A stretch of 64,000 nucleotides of DNA from Prevotella sp. (lineage in GTDB: Bacteria > Bacteroidota > Bacteroidia > Bacteroidales > Bacteroidaceae), in assembly GCA_016285075.1 (NCBI GenBank), contig JAEEQB010000013.1:24142-88141 (forward strand). The letters run 5' to 3'. A program made the translations under genes and the position numbers. Under the pieces are notes generated by a model, which searched no databases, was not told the origin of the DNA, and was given only the letters and a program-made list of their open reading frames with translations. This document shows, in pieces, positions 15,250 to 24,400 of this stretch; the stretch's first letter is position 1; every line of letters starts with the position of its first letter.

Positions 15250-15714
15250 AGTGAATAGTGAATAGTGAAAAATTTGCTTCCGCCGTCCCTGTTCACTTCT
15301 TTTCATTGTTCTGTTTTGTTGTTTTTATTGATGATATCAGGAGTGCAAGCAGTTCTTGACAGTCTTTGCTCAAACTCTCGAATTCTTGTTCATTCAGATA
15401 TTCAGTATCCCGAAGGATATTAAGCCAATAGTTGGTCTCATTGCATTCTTTCAAGGCAACCGACAATTTGTTGATGAAATCTGCCGGGCTTTGTGCGTAT
15501 GTCGCCTCACTCACCAGTGCACCAATGGCTGTCCCTGACCGGAAAACCTGATTAATCATCCCGTATTCCTTCGGACTGCACGTCATGGACTTTACCATTT
15601 TTACAATCCTTATTCCGAAAAGATAGCTTTTCTTTGTAAGGGGGGAGCTGTTATACTGGAGGTATGACATAGCGCGGTAGCAAATTATTCACTTTTCACT
15701 ATTCACTTTTCCCT
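15250..15714. mobile_element. Compact inverted-repeat element carrying an IVP four-helix-bundle gene
   Basis: The left arm (15250-15283) is AGTGAAT, AGTGAAT, AGTGAAA then AATTTGCTTCCGC. The right arm (15674-15714) is GCGGTAGCAAATT then ATTCACT, TTTCACT, ATTCACT, TTTCCCT. The interior is almost wholly one ORF (15293-15670), starting 4 bp from the right arm and stopping 10 bp from the left arm. The outer ends abut the neighbouring genes, the right end reaching the sulfhydrylase stop codon. There is no transposase, so mobilisation would need outside help or is past. Confidence 0.7.
15293..15670 (-). CDS. Four-helix-bundle protein (23S rRNA intervening-sequence protein family)
   Basis: A 125-residue, all-helical protein. 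Family features: KKSYLFGIRIVKMVKSMTC, an RSGTAIGALVSEATYAQS core matching the RSGTSIGANxxEA motif, the segment DFINKLSVALKECNETNYWL, and ESLSKDCQELLALLISSIKTT. This is the IVP (TIGR02436-like) family, first found inside 23S rRNA intervening sequences and related to the Avd protein of diversity-generating retroelements. Here it is not in an rRNA gene and no reverse transcriptase is nearby; it lies inside an inverted-repeat element. Codon use is more AT-rich than in adjacent genes. Function is unknown; RNA or DNA binding is inferred from the family. Confidence 0.88.
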   Translation of the reverse strand: MSYLQYNSSPLTKKSYLFGIRIVKMVKSMTCSPKEYGMINQVFRSGTAIGALVSEATYAQSPADFINKLSVALKECNETNYWLNILRDTEYLNEQEFESLSKDCQELLALLISSIKTTKQNNEKK

Positions 15715-16997
15715 TATATCTTGTCCAATGCTTGCTTGATGTCTTCGAGGATATCCTCCACGTCTTCTATGCCTACGGAAAGGCGGATGAGGTCGGGAGC
15801 CACACCAGCCTCGCGCAACTGCTCGTCGGAGAGCTGACGATGGGTATGGCTGGCAGGATGAAGCACACAGGTGCGGGCATCAGCCACATGAGTCACAATG
15901 TTGATCATCTCCAACGAGTCCATCCACTTGATAGCTGTCTCACGGGTTCCCTTCAGGCCGAAGGCAATCACGCCGCATGAGCCGTTGGGCAGATATTTCC
16001 GCCCCAGGTCATAGCACCTGTCGCTGGGCAGTCCGCAGTAGTGTACCCACGCCACTTTCTCGTTCTGGCTCAGGAACTCGGCCACCTGCTGGGCATTCTT
16101 GCAATGCTGCGCCATACGCAGGTGAAGCGTCTGCAGACCAAGGTTCAGCAGGAAAGAGTTCTGGGGAGCGGGTATGGAGCCGAGGTCGCGCATCAGTTGG
16201 GCGACGAGCTTCGTGCAATAGCCTTTCTTGCCGAAGGCTTTCACATAGGTCAGTCCATGGTAAGACTCATCAGGAGTGGTGAGACCGGGGAACTTCTCGG
16301 CATGTGCAAGCCAGTCAAAGTTGCCACTGTCTACTACGCAGCCACCCACCTGAGTAGCCAAACCGTCCATGTACTTCGTGGTGGAATGGGTCACGATGTC
16401 AGCTCCCCACTCAAACGGGCGGCAGTTGATAGGTGTTGCAAAGGTATTGTCGACGATCAGGGGAACCCCATTCCTATGGGCTATGCGGGCAAACTTCTCT
16501 ATGTCCAACACAGCGCAGCCGGGGTTGGAGATGGTCTCGCCGAAGAGAGCCTTCGTATTGGGACGGAAAGCTGCCTGTATCTCCTCCTCGGATGCATCTT
16601 GCGAGATGAAAGTACTCTCAATGCCAAGTTTCTTCAGGGTGACACCAAACAGATTGTAGGTACCGCCATAGATCTCATTGGAGGTGACGAAGTGGTCACC
16701 ACTCTCACAGATATTGAAAATGGCATAGAAATTGGCAGCCTGGCCCGAGGACGTCAGCACAGCCCCTACTCCGCCCTCGAGGGCAGCAATCTTCTCTGCC
16801 ACAGCATCGTTTGTGGGGTTCTGCAGGCGGGTATAGAAATAGCCCTCCTTCTCCAAGTCAAACAACTTTGCCATCTCGTCCGAGTCATCATACTTGAAGG
16901 TAGTCGACTGGATAATCGGCAACTCTATCGGTTCTCCGTTTTTGGCCTTATAGCCTGCCTGTACGCAGAGCGAGCCCTGCTTTAGTCTCTTTTCCAT
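15714..16997 (-). CDS. metY: O-acetylhomoserine aminocarboxypropyltransferase (sulfhydrylase)
   Basis: A 427-residue PLP enzyme of the Cys/Met metabolism family; it makes homocysteine from O-acetylhomoserine and sulfide. Landmarks: TRLQNPTNDAVAEKIAALEG, LTSSGQAANFYAI, VDNTFATPINCRPFEWGADI and the PLP lysine in HSTTKYMDG. The C-terminal part has RLSVGIEDVEDILEDI. The length and the GLTYVKAFGKKGYCTKL insertion fit the OAH sulfhydrylase group better than cystathionine synthases. The ORF track starts at 17084, but that extension lies upstream of the -7 box; MEKRLKQGSLCVQAGY at 16997 is the natural start. Its stop touches the IVP element. Confidence 0.93.
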   Translation of the reverse strand: MEKRLKQGSLCVQAGYKAKNGEPIELPIIQSTTFKYDDSDEMAKLFDLEKEGYFYTRLQNPTNDAVAEKIAALEGGVGAVLTSSGQAANFYAIFNICESGDHFVTSNEIYGGTYNLFGVTLKKLGIESTFISQDASEEEIQAAFRPNTKALFGETISNPGCAVLDIEKFARIAHRNGVPLIVDNTFATPINCRPFEWGADIVTHSTTKYMDGLATQVGGCVVDSGNFDWLAHAEKFPGLTTPDESYHGLTYVKAFGKKGYCTKLVAQLMRDLGSIPAPQNSFLLNLGLQTLHLRMAQHCKNAQQVAEFLSQNEKVAWVHYCGLPSDRCYDLGRKYLPNGSCGVIAFGLKGTRETAIKWMDSLEMINIVTHVADARTCVLHPASHTHRQLSDEQLREAGVAPDLIRLSVGIEDVEDILEDIKQALDKI

Positions 16998-17024
16998 GTA
17001 TTGTCGTTTTTTGCAATTTGGGTG

Positions 17025-17032
17025 CAAAGTTA
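17025..17032 (-). promoter_or_regulatory. -7 promoter element for the sulfhydrylase gene
   Basis: CAAAGTTA on the plus strand, that is TAACTTTG on the minus strand, 27 nt before the start codon at 16997. No well-spaced TTTG lies upstream, so only the -7 half is convincing. I looked for a SAM riboswitch in the leader and found no room for one. Confidence 0.65.
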
Positions 17033-17118
17033 CTAAAAAAAACAAAAAAAGAGAATTGCAAAGAAAAAAAATAACTGTCGCCAATACAAATAATGCGACA
17101 GCTGCCGATACAAGGCAA

Positions 17119-17159
17119 CAAAAAAAAACGGTCAGTCCCCTGAAAACGGCGACTGACCG
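17119..17159 (-). terminator. Rho-independent terminator after hsp20
   Basis: On the minus strand CGGTCAGTC (17159-17151) pairs with GACTGACCG (17137-17129), loop of 13 nt, followed by a run of nine T residues (17128-17120). It lies 28 bp after the Hsp20 stop codon. Confidence 0.9.
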
Positions 17160-17186
17160 GGAAGTCTGTCTAATGACAGTGAATGG

Positions 17187-17612
17187 TTACCCGATATTGA
17201 TCTGGCGGCTCACTTTCACCTTCTCTACCACCACCTTGGGCAGCTCGACAGTCAGCACACCATTCTCGACCTTGGCAGAAATCTTCTCCTTGTCCACATC
17301 ATCGGGCAAAATCAGCGTCTGCTCATACTTCGTGAAAGAGAACTCACGGCGCAGGTAGCGGACGCTCTTGTCCTCCTCCTTCTGCTCCTGCTTCTGCTCC
17401 ATCTTGATGATGAGGTTACCCTCGTCGTTGATGTGCACATTGAAGTCCTCTTTCTTCATGCCTGGTGCAGCCAGCTCGACAGTATAGCCTGTTGCCGACT
17501 CCTTCACGTTGATGGCTGGAGCGGTGGCGCTCATCTTCGGCATGAAATCTGTGTTAAACAAGTCGTTGAACACGGCGGGAATCCAGTTGTTTGTTCTCAT
17601 CATAGGTGTCAT
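17187..17612 (-). CDS. Small heat shock protein Hsp20
   Basis: A 141-residue alpha-crystallin-domain chaperone that binds unfolding proteins without ATP. The N-terminus (NNWIPAVFNDLF) is typical. The domain spans about residues 32-130, with YTVELAAPGMKKEDFNVHIND, the conserved AxxxNGVLT signature as AKVENGVLTVELPK, and an arginine-containing RREFSFTKYEQTLILP strand. It is followed by a strong terminator and preceded by an unusually strong Shine-Dalgarno sequence (AGGAGGT), so translation initiation differs from that of nearly all its neighbours. Confidence 0.95.
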   Translation of the reverse strand: MTPMMRTNNWIPAVFNDLFNTDFMPKMSATAPAINVKESATGYTVELAAPGMKKEDFNVHINDEGNLIIKMEQKQEQKEEDKSVRYLRREFSFTKYEQTLILPDDVDKEKISAKVENGVLTVELPKVVVEKVKVSRQINIG

Positions 17613-17619
17613 AATCTTT

Positions 17620-17626
17620 ACCTCCT
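17620..17626 (-). promoter_or_regulatory. Strong Shine-Dalgarno sequence before hsp20
   Basis: Plus-strand ACCTCCT reads AGGAGGT on the minus strand, with 7 nt between it and the ATG at 17612. Full anti-SD complementarity is exceptional in this window; only hpf has the same. Confidence 0.85.
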
Positions 17627-17778
17627 AATTCTGTTTTTATTTGTTGTTTGTATGTTTGATTTACCAATGAATGTCTCATTGTTCGCTAACTATCAAGCAA
17701 CAAAAATGCCAAAGCACATTCTCATGACAAAATGACAGAACCAACCGACAAACTGTCACACCTCACATTGAACATTCC

Positions 17779-17833
17779 TCATTTCTCATTCCTCATTTAT
17801 CATTTATCATTTATCATTTAGGCCGAAGGCCGC
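17779..17833 (+). repeat. Period-7 repeat with palindromic cap at the 3' end of mfd
   Basis: Six 7-mers (TCATTTC, TCATTCC, then TCATTTA four times) run from 17779 to 17820 and are capped by GGCCGAAGGCCGC. The mfd stop codon (TGA, 17814-17816 on the minus strand) lies inside the array, so the repeat encodes the last residues, LRPK, of Mfd. Confidence 0.85.
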
Positions 17834-20800
17834 CAATCCTCATCAGCACTTTCACGGCATCCTCAACACTAGGCACATCGTCCACCACCATGGAACGCTT
17901 TGTCCCGCCATTGGGCGCAGTGGTCTCACGCAAGTTGCATTGCCGTACGTTCTGCGTGGCGAAAGTGATGATTCTACCGAAGACGGGGCTCTGGTAGTAA
18001 GGGCTATCGGCACGACTCACGAAATAGAGGAACATACGGCCTTGTTTCAGCATGATTTTCTCACATCCCAGTTGCTTGCCCAAGATGCGTAGCGGTACGA
18101 CCTGCAACAGTTCCTCAGCCTGAGAAGGCAGTTTCCCGAACCGGTCACGCAACCGCTGGCGGTAGGCATCCAGCTGCTGCAGGGCGGTATCCAGATCGGG
18201 ACGGTTGCCTATGTTGTCCAGTTCGCGATAGAGCAGCATGCGCTCGGAATCGCTCGGCACGTAGAGGTCGGGGAAGAACATTTCCAGGTCGCTTTCCAAG
18301 GAGCAGTCGGAAACGAATACTTGCGGGACATGGGAGGTGGGATGTAAACCGAGGCTACTATCCGCAACGGATTCTGCAACAGTGCTGTTCTCATTCCACG
18401 ACTTGTCATTCTTCAGTTCTGCCATTGCCTCGTTCAGTATCTTCACATACGTCTCATAACCCAGGTCGCTGATGAATCCCGACTGCTCGGCTCCCAACAG
18501 ATTGCCTGCGCCGCGTATGTCGAGGTCTTGCATGGCTATGTTGATGCCCGAGCCCAGATCGCTGAAGTTCTCCAGTGCCTCCAGACGGCGACGTGCATCC
18601 TGGGGCAATGCTGACAAGGGCGGGGCCAACAGGTAGCAGAACGCCTTGCGGTTGCCACGCCCCACACGTCCCCGCATCTGGTGCAAGTCGCTCAGTCCGA
18701 AGTTCTGTGCGCCGTTGATGATGATGGTGTTTGCATTAGGAATGTCTATACCATTCTCCACGATGGTGGTAGAGAGCAGCACATCATAGTCGTAGTTCGA
18801 GAAGTCAAGCACCACCTGTTCCAGTTCCTCGGGTTTCATCCTGCCGTGACCAACAGCTATGCGCGCATCGGGTATGTACTTATGAATCATCTCGGCCAGA
18901 TGAGTCAGGTCGGAGATACGGTTGTTCACGAAATACACCTGTCCGTTGCGCGACATCTCGAAGTTGATGGCCTCGGCAATGATATCGGCCGAGAATGTAT
19001 GTATCTCTGTCTGAATAGGATAGCGGTTGGGAGGTGGCGTCTGTATCACGCTGAAGTCGCGAGCACCCACCAGCGAGAACTGCAACGTACGCGGTATGGG
19101 TGTGGCGCTCATGGTCAGGGTATCTACATTGGTCTTCAACTGACGCAGTTTCTCCTTGGTCGACACACCGAACTTCTGCTCCTCATCAATGATCAGCAGT
19201 CCCAGGTCGTGGAACTTCACCGTCTTGCCAATGAGTTTGTGCGTACCTATTAATATATCTATCTTGCCTGACTCCAGGTCTTTCAGTATCTGGGTGGTTT
19301 GTTTCGCCGAACGGGCGCGGCTCAGGTACTCCACTCTTACCGGCATATCCTTGAGTCGCCCAGAGAAAGTCCTGAAATGCTGATAAGCAAGCACGGTCGT
19401 CGGTACCAGCACAGCCGTCTGCTTGCCATCGACAGCGGCCTTGAAAGCGGCACGGACAGCCACCTCGGTCTTGCCGAAACCCACATCGCCACATACCAGT
19501 CGATCCATCGGGCGAGATCGTTCCATATCGGCCTTCACATCTTGTGTGGCCTTTAGCTGGTCGGGGGTGTCCTCATACACAAACGATGCCTCCAGTTCAT
19601 GTTGAAGATAACTGTCACGACTGAAGGCAAAGCCCTTCTCACGTCGACGGGCAGCATAGAGGCGTATGAGGTCACGCGCTATATCCTTAATGTGGTTCTT
19701 CGTACGTTCCTTCAGCCGTTCCCACTGGCCCGTACCCAAAGTTGACAGACGCGGAGCCTCACCACCCTCTTGCGACTTGTATTTCGACACCTTATAGAGC
19801 GAGTGAATGCTCACGTAGATAGCATCGCCACGCTGATAGGTAATCTTGATCATCTCCTGATATTGGGGAGAGGAAGTAGGATTGTTAGGGTTGGAAGACT
19901 GTATGGGCATACGCACTAGTCCGCCGAAACGCCCCACACCATGATCCACGTGTACCACAAAGTCACCCACTTCAAACTGCTGTATCTCTTTCAGCGTCAG
20001 TGCCATCTTGCCACTACGCGCCTTGTCGCTCTTCAGATTGTACTTATGGAAACGGTCAAATATCTGGTGGTCGGTAAACAGGCAGAGCCGCAGGTCATGG
20101 TCGATGAACCCCTCATGCAGCGTCTTGTCAACAGGGGTAAAAAGGCTCGGTTCTCCTTCCTCCCTGTTACTCACCCCCTCCAGGATCTCCTGTAATCGCT
20201 CGTTCTGCTTCTGGCTGTCGGCCAATACAAACAGTCTATAGCCTTTCAGACGATAGTCTTCCATTGTCTTGGCCAACAGCTCAAAGTTCTTATGGAACAA
20301 GGGCTGAGGACTCATGGAGAAACTGATGGTGTTTGCCTCGCTCCGAGGCTGGGTCTCAATGCGCCTGAACTGTTCCACCTCTTTGGCAAACTGGGTGCCC
20401 GTGGTCAGCTGACTCTCACGCCTCATCTGCTGTTCTATCACCTGCTGCTCCTGCTCATCGGCATTCTCCATCCGTTCACGAATAGCCTGTGACGAGAATC
20501 CCTCCTCGTACGTATGCTCTATAGCGTCACGCACAAAGCCGAAATTCTTCATCACCAGTACCGTGTCCTTCGGCAGGAAGGTTAGAAGCGAGACACGCTC
20601 CTGCTCGTAAGCCATCTCAGGCACCACCTCTACGCGGTCACGACGGTCACGCGACAGCTGGTTCTCAACCTCAAACGTACGGATGGAGTCTATCTCGTCA
20701 CCGAAGAAGTCCACTCGGTATGGATATTCGCAGCTGTAGCTATATACATCGAGTATGCTGCCACGGAGTGCATACTGGCCTGGCTCATAGACATAGTCCA

Positions 20801-21308
20801 CCTCGTGGAACCCATAGCCCTGAAGTGTCTTTTCTATCTCGCTCATCTTGACCGTCTGGCCTGTCTCCAGAACCATCGTCTGCTCGCTGAACTTCCGCTC
20901 CGACACTACCATCTCTGCCACTGCCTCAGGATAAGACACGACAAACAGTTGAGAGTGGAGTGAGGAGTGTTCCTTCACCTTCGTCAGCACTTCCGTGCGC
21001 AGTATCTCGTTGGCAGCATCGCGCTGGGCGTACTTCACCGAACGGCGGTAGCTTGATGGGAAGAACAACACCTGTTCAGTACCCATCACCTGTGACAGGT
21101 CGTGATAGAAATAGCCTGCTTCCTCACCGTCCTGCAGGATAAAGAAAAAAGGACGTTCCGTCTGGAGTACGCTGAACACCATCGGTGAACCTGATGCCAA
21201 CAGCCCCTCCACACTTACCGTTGACTTCCGCTTTTCGGCGAGAGCCTTTGACAGTGCCTTCACCTGGGGATGCTTCGCATAGAGCGCTTTCAGTTCCTGT
21301 ATCTTCAT
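17814..21308 (-). CDS. mfd: Transcription-repair coupling factor Mfd
   Basis: A 1164-residue DNA translocase that pushes stalled RNA polymerase off DNA and recruits UvrA. Order of parts: UvrB-like N-terminus (PFFFILQDGEEAGYFYHDLS), CarD-like RNA-polymerase-interacting domain (FEVGDFVVHVDHGVGRFGGL, near 480-560), RecG-like helicase with Walker A GDVGFGKTEVAVRAA, DEEQ box IIDEEQKFGV, SATPIPRTL and the motif VI region QMRGRVGRGNRKAFCYLL, then the TRCF C-terminal domain. The ORF track starts at 21392, but MKIQELKALYAKHPQVKAL at 21308 follows a -7 promoter box and fits the family start. Period-7 repeats lie at both ends of the gene. Confidence 0.97.
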   Translation of the reverse strand: MKIQELKALYAKHPQVKALSKALAEKRKSTVSVEGLLASGSPMVFSVLQTERPFFFILQDGEEAGYFYHDLSQVMGTEQVLFFPSSYRRSVKYAQRDAANEILRTEVLTKVKEHSSLHSQLFVVSYPEAVAEMVVSERKFSEQTMVLETGQTVKMSEIEKTLQGYGFHEVDYVYEPGQYALRGSILDVYSYSCEYPYRVDFFGDEIDSIRTFEVENQLSRDRRDRVEVVPEMAYEQERVSLLTFLPKDTVLVMKNFGFVRDAIEHTYEEGFSSQAIRERMENADEQEQQVIEQQMRRESQLTTGTQFAKEVEQFRRIETQPRSEANTISFSMSPQPLFHKNFELLAKTMEDYRLKGYRLFVLADSQKQNERLQEILEGVSNREEGEPSLFTPVDKTLHEGFIDHDLRLCLFTDHQIFDRFHKYNLKSDKARSGKMALTLKEIQQFEVGDFVVHVDHGVGRFGGLVRMPIQSSNPNNPTSSPQYQEMIKITYQRGDAIYVSIHSLYKVSKYKSQEGGEAPRLSTLGTGQWERLKERTKNHIKDIARDLIRLYAARRREKGFAFSRDSYLQHELEASFVYEDTPDQLKATQDVKADMERSRPMDRLVCGDVGFGKTEVAVRAAFKAAVDGKQTAVLVPTTVLAYQHFRTFSGRLKDMPVRVEYLSRARSAKQTTQILKDLESGKIDILIGTHKLIGKTVKFHDLGLLIIDEEQKFGVSTKEKLRQLKTNVDTLTMSATPIPRTLQFSLVGARDFSVIQTPPPNRYPIQTEIHTFSADIIAEAINFEMSRNGQVYFVNNRISDLTHLAEMIHKYIPDARIAVGHGRMKPEELEQVVLDFSNYDYDVLLSTTIVENGIDIPNANTIIINGAQNFGLSDLHQMRGRVGRGNRKAFCYLLAPPLSALPQDARRRLEALENFSDLGSGINIAMQDLDIRGAGNLLGAEQSGFISDLGYETYVKILNEAMAELKNDKSWNENSTVAESVADSSLGLHPTSHVPQVFVSDCSLESDLEMFFPDLYVPSDSERMLLYRELDNIGNRPDLDTALQQLDAYRQRLRDRFGKLPSQAEELLQVVPLRILGKQLGCEKIMLKQGRMFLYFVSRADSPYYQSPVFGRIITFATQNVRQCNLRETTAPNGGTKRSMVVDDVPSVEDAVKVLMRIGGLRPK

Positions 21309-21328
21309 TCTCTTTCGCTTTGAGTGTG

Positions 21329-21336
21329 CAAAGTTA
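21329..21336 (-). promoter_or_regulatory. -7 promoter element for mfd
   Basis: Minus strand TAACTTTG, 20 nt before the ATG at 21308. No TTTG at the expected upstream distance; a period-7 tract (AGTGTGA, AGAGTGA, AGAGTGA at 21343-21363) occupies the spacer and -33 area instead. Confidence 0.65.
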
Positions 21337-21342
21337 CGAAAA

Positions 21343-21363
21343 AGTGTGAAGAGTGAAGAGTGA
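21343..21363. repeat. Period-7 tract upstream of mfd
   Basis: Three consecutive 7-mers, AGTGTGA, AGAGTGA, AGAGTGA, between the mfd -7 box and its expected -33 box. Reading the minus strand, the units are TCACACT and TCACTCT, the same TCAYnnn pattern as the other arrays. Confidence 0.65.
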
Positions 21364-21433
21364 AAAACAAAAAAAATTGACGCTGCCTTCAAAAAATATC
21401 AAGTGCCGATAGCCATTTATCAATTATTATTCG

Positions 21434-21441
21434 TACTTTTG
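21434..21441 (+). promoter_or_regulatory. -7 promoter element for the helicase gene
   Basis: TACTTTTG at 21434-21441, only 11 nt before the ATG at 21453, predicting a leader of a few nucleotides. No -33 TTTG at the right distance. Confidence 0.5.
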
Positions 21442-21452
21442 CCATCACTATC

Positions 21453-24400
21453 ATGCAAACAGAACGATTCCACAACAGTCACAACCTCACGGCATCCACC
21501 AATTTCTTTGAAGAACTGGAAAACGCCGTTAGCCATCTGCCCGACTATCGAAAGGTTTATCGGGCCTACAACCAAGTGTTTCAGCTTTTCCTGAACCAGC
21601 AGACCAGTCAGACGCAGGTGACCTTGGGAGGCGCTTTTGCCAAGACCAACTACCTGCTTAAAGAGCATGGTGCCTCACGCGAACTCATCAGGGCAACCAA
21701 TGACACCAGGGCGCGATTGAGACGACAGCACGAACTGACTGTTTCTGACCTGGAAGCACACTGCCTATATGATTTGAAGAACCTGTGCCAGCTGTTCGCT
21801 TTCATCAGCAATTGCAACATACCCTGCTCACTCACAGCTTTGTTACCTACAGAGAAAGAACCGTCTTTCTCACCAGCTCTGGTCAGCGAATGTATAAGAG
21901 GTATCATTGATCGGTGGGATGATGATTATGTCTATATTGAAGCTGAGGACCATACCGGCGAAGATCTGACTAAAGTATGCTACGCCCACGGGACTAGTGT
22001 CTACAACTTCGACTGGACATACCTGAAAGACATGTTCTACAAGGGTGCACAACTGAATCTGGTACGCCCACGAGAAGACAATGGCATCGTCTACCCTGAG
22101 CTGATCATCTTTGAGCCCGATTATCTGGTGAACATCTCTACGGTGGCCCATTGCTTTACGAACTATGCTGACTCGTCTCTCGTAGACCTGATCAAAAAGC
22201 TGGAGCCCTCTTCCACAACAGAACCCATCGTGCTGGGTAACCTCGCAGGCCAACTGCTTGATGAAGCCATACACCAGCTGCCCAACAGCCACACCTATGC
22301 ACAAAGCGTGAAAGACTTCTTCAAAGACCATGCCATAGGACTGCTGACCACTGGCATCGGTCCTCAGTTCCATGAAGAAGCACAAAGACAGAAACTGCAC
22401 ATAGCCGAAGCCATCCACGAGACACTCCCCAAGGAGGTGAAGGATTTCAATTCGAAAGAGGGCATCGTCGAACCGTCGTTCTACTCGGAGATGCTGGGAC
22501 TGCAAGGGCGCATGGACTACTTGCAACTGGACTTCAAAGTGCTGTTGGAGCAGAAATCCGGAAAGGGGGCCTTCCCCTACGATCACTTTGTCATACCACG
22601 ACAGACCGACGAGCACTTCGTGCAGATGTTGCTTTATGTCGCACTCATCCGCTACAATTACAGGAAGATCTACGAACGCAATCACGGCATACGCGCCTTC
22701 CTCCTCTATTCAAAATACAGCAAGAGCCTGCTCGACCCTGGCTACGCTGCTACCGAACTGCTGTTCAAGGCCATAAAAGTAAGGAATGGCATCGCCTGGA
22801 GGGAAATGCTTTACACCCAGCCCGACGGATACCGGATTCTTGACCGCCTGACCCCTGCCCAGCTGAATCTGAAGCATGTCAGCAACACTCTATGGAACCA
22901 ATACCAACAGCCTCAGATTGCCGCTGTCCTTGACCCCATCCACAAAGCCTCGCAAATGGAGAAAGCCTATTACTTCAGATTCCTCACATTCATTGCCAAC
23001 GAGCATATCATGTCGAAACTGGGCAATAAGTCGAAGGAGTGTTCCGGCTTTGCTGCTACCTGGCATGAGTCGCTTGCGGACAAGCTTGCCGCAGGAAACA
23101 TCTACGACAGGCTCTCTCTCGTATGGCCTGACGCAGAGACTACCGGGAGCATCTCATCCGTAGTTCTCAGGTTTTCCGAGAACGATGAGAACGACATGTC
23201 CAATTTCCGGACAGGCGACATCGTTATCCTGTATGCCTATGAGAAAGACAAGGAACCTGACGCCCGTCAGACCATGGTTCTCAGGTGTACGATAGAAGAC
23301 ATCCAGACCGACAGGATTGTATTGGCACTCAGAGCTGCCCAGACCGACAAGCGTATGTTTGTGAAGGAACAGGGTAAGCTGTGGGCCATAGAGCACGATT
23401 TCATGGAGTCTTCCTACAGTTCTCTCTATAAAGGCATGCAGGCCTTCCTTTCCGCACCTCAGCAGCGGCGCGACCTGCTTTTGCTGCAAAGAGAGCCTCA
23501 GACCGACAACACCTTACAGTTAAAGGGAAATTATGAAGGCTTCAACGACCTGGCCCTGCGAGTAAAGAGAGCAAAAGACCTGTTTCTGATCATCGGACCG
23601 CCAGGCACAGGAAAGACTTCGTTCGGACTGCTCTATACTGTCAAGGAGGAATTGCTGGAGCCCAATGCCAGTATTCTCCTCATGTCCTATACCAACAGAG
23701 CTGTCGACGAGATATGCAGCAAACTGACGAACGAGGGCATCGACTTCATCAGAATCGGCAATATGCCCAGCTGTGCTGAAGAATACAGAAACCGGCTGCT
23801 GAGTTCCATTGCACAGCACGCCACCTCTGTGAGCGATCTGAAAAACAGGCTCATCACCACACGTGTGCTCGTAGGTACCACCTCTTCACTCAGCAGCAAC
23901 ATCGCCCTGTTCCAACTGAAGCAGTTCAGCCTCGCTGTCATCGACGAGGCATCGCAGATCCTGGAACCCCACTTGATTGGACTGTTAAGTGCCAGCAAAG
24001 ATGGAGAACCCGCCATACGGAAATTCGTGATGATTGGCGACCACAAACAGCTGCCTGCCGTTGTACAGCAGAAACCTGTGACATCCGCCGTACACGACAC
24101 CCTGTTGAACAGCATCGGCCTCACCGACTGCAGGATGTCGCTGTTCGAACGCCTGCTCAAGCAGTATCACCAGAACGAAGAAGTCACCTATATGCTCAGA
24201 AAACAGGGACGCATGCATCCTGACATAGCACGTTTCCCCAACGAGGCTTTTTATCATGGCCTGCTGGTGCCTGTGCCCCTGCCCCACCAGGAGATTCAGT
24301 TGCCTCTCGCTGGAGACGGAGAAAACGACTTGGCCGATCTGATAAGAACCCGCCGGGTCATGTTCCTGGCTTCACAGAAACCTGTTGACTCACCTAACGA

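Noticed and set aside
16041-16985. 314-codon plus-strand ORF
   Set aside because: Antisense shadow of the sulfhydrylase gene.
16998-17118. SAM riboswitch or other leader upstream of the sulfhydrylase
   Set aside because: The start codon is only about 20 nt from the expected transcription start, and the sequence upstream is AT-rich without paired elements; the only strong stem is the hsp20 terminator.
21309-21392. N-terminal extension of Mfd given by the ORF track
   Set aside because: It crosses the -7 promoter box and a period-7 tract, and relatives begin at the MKIQELK-type start.
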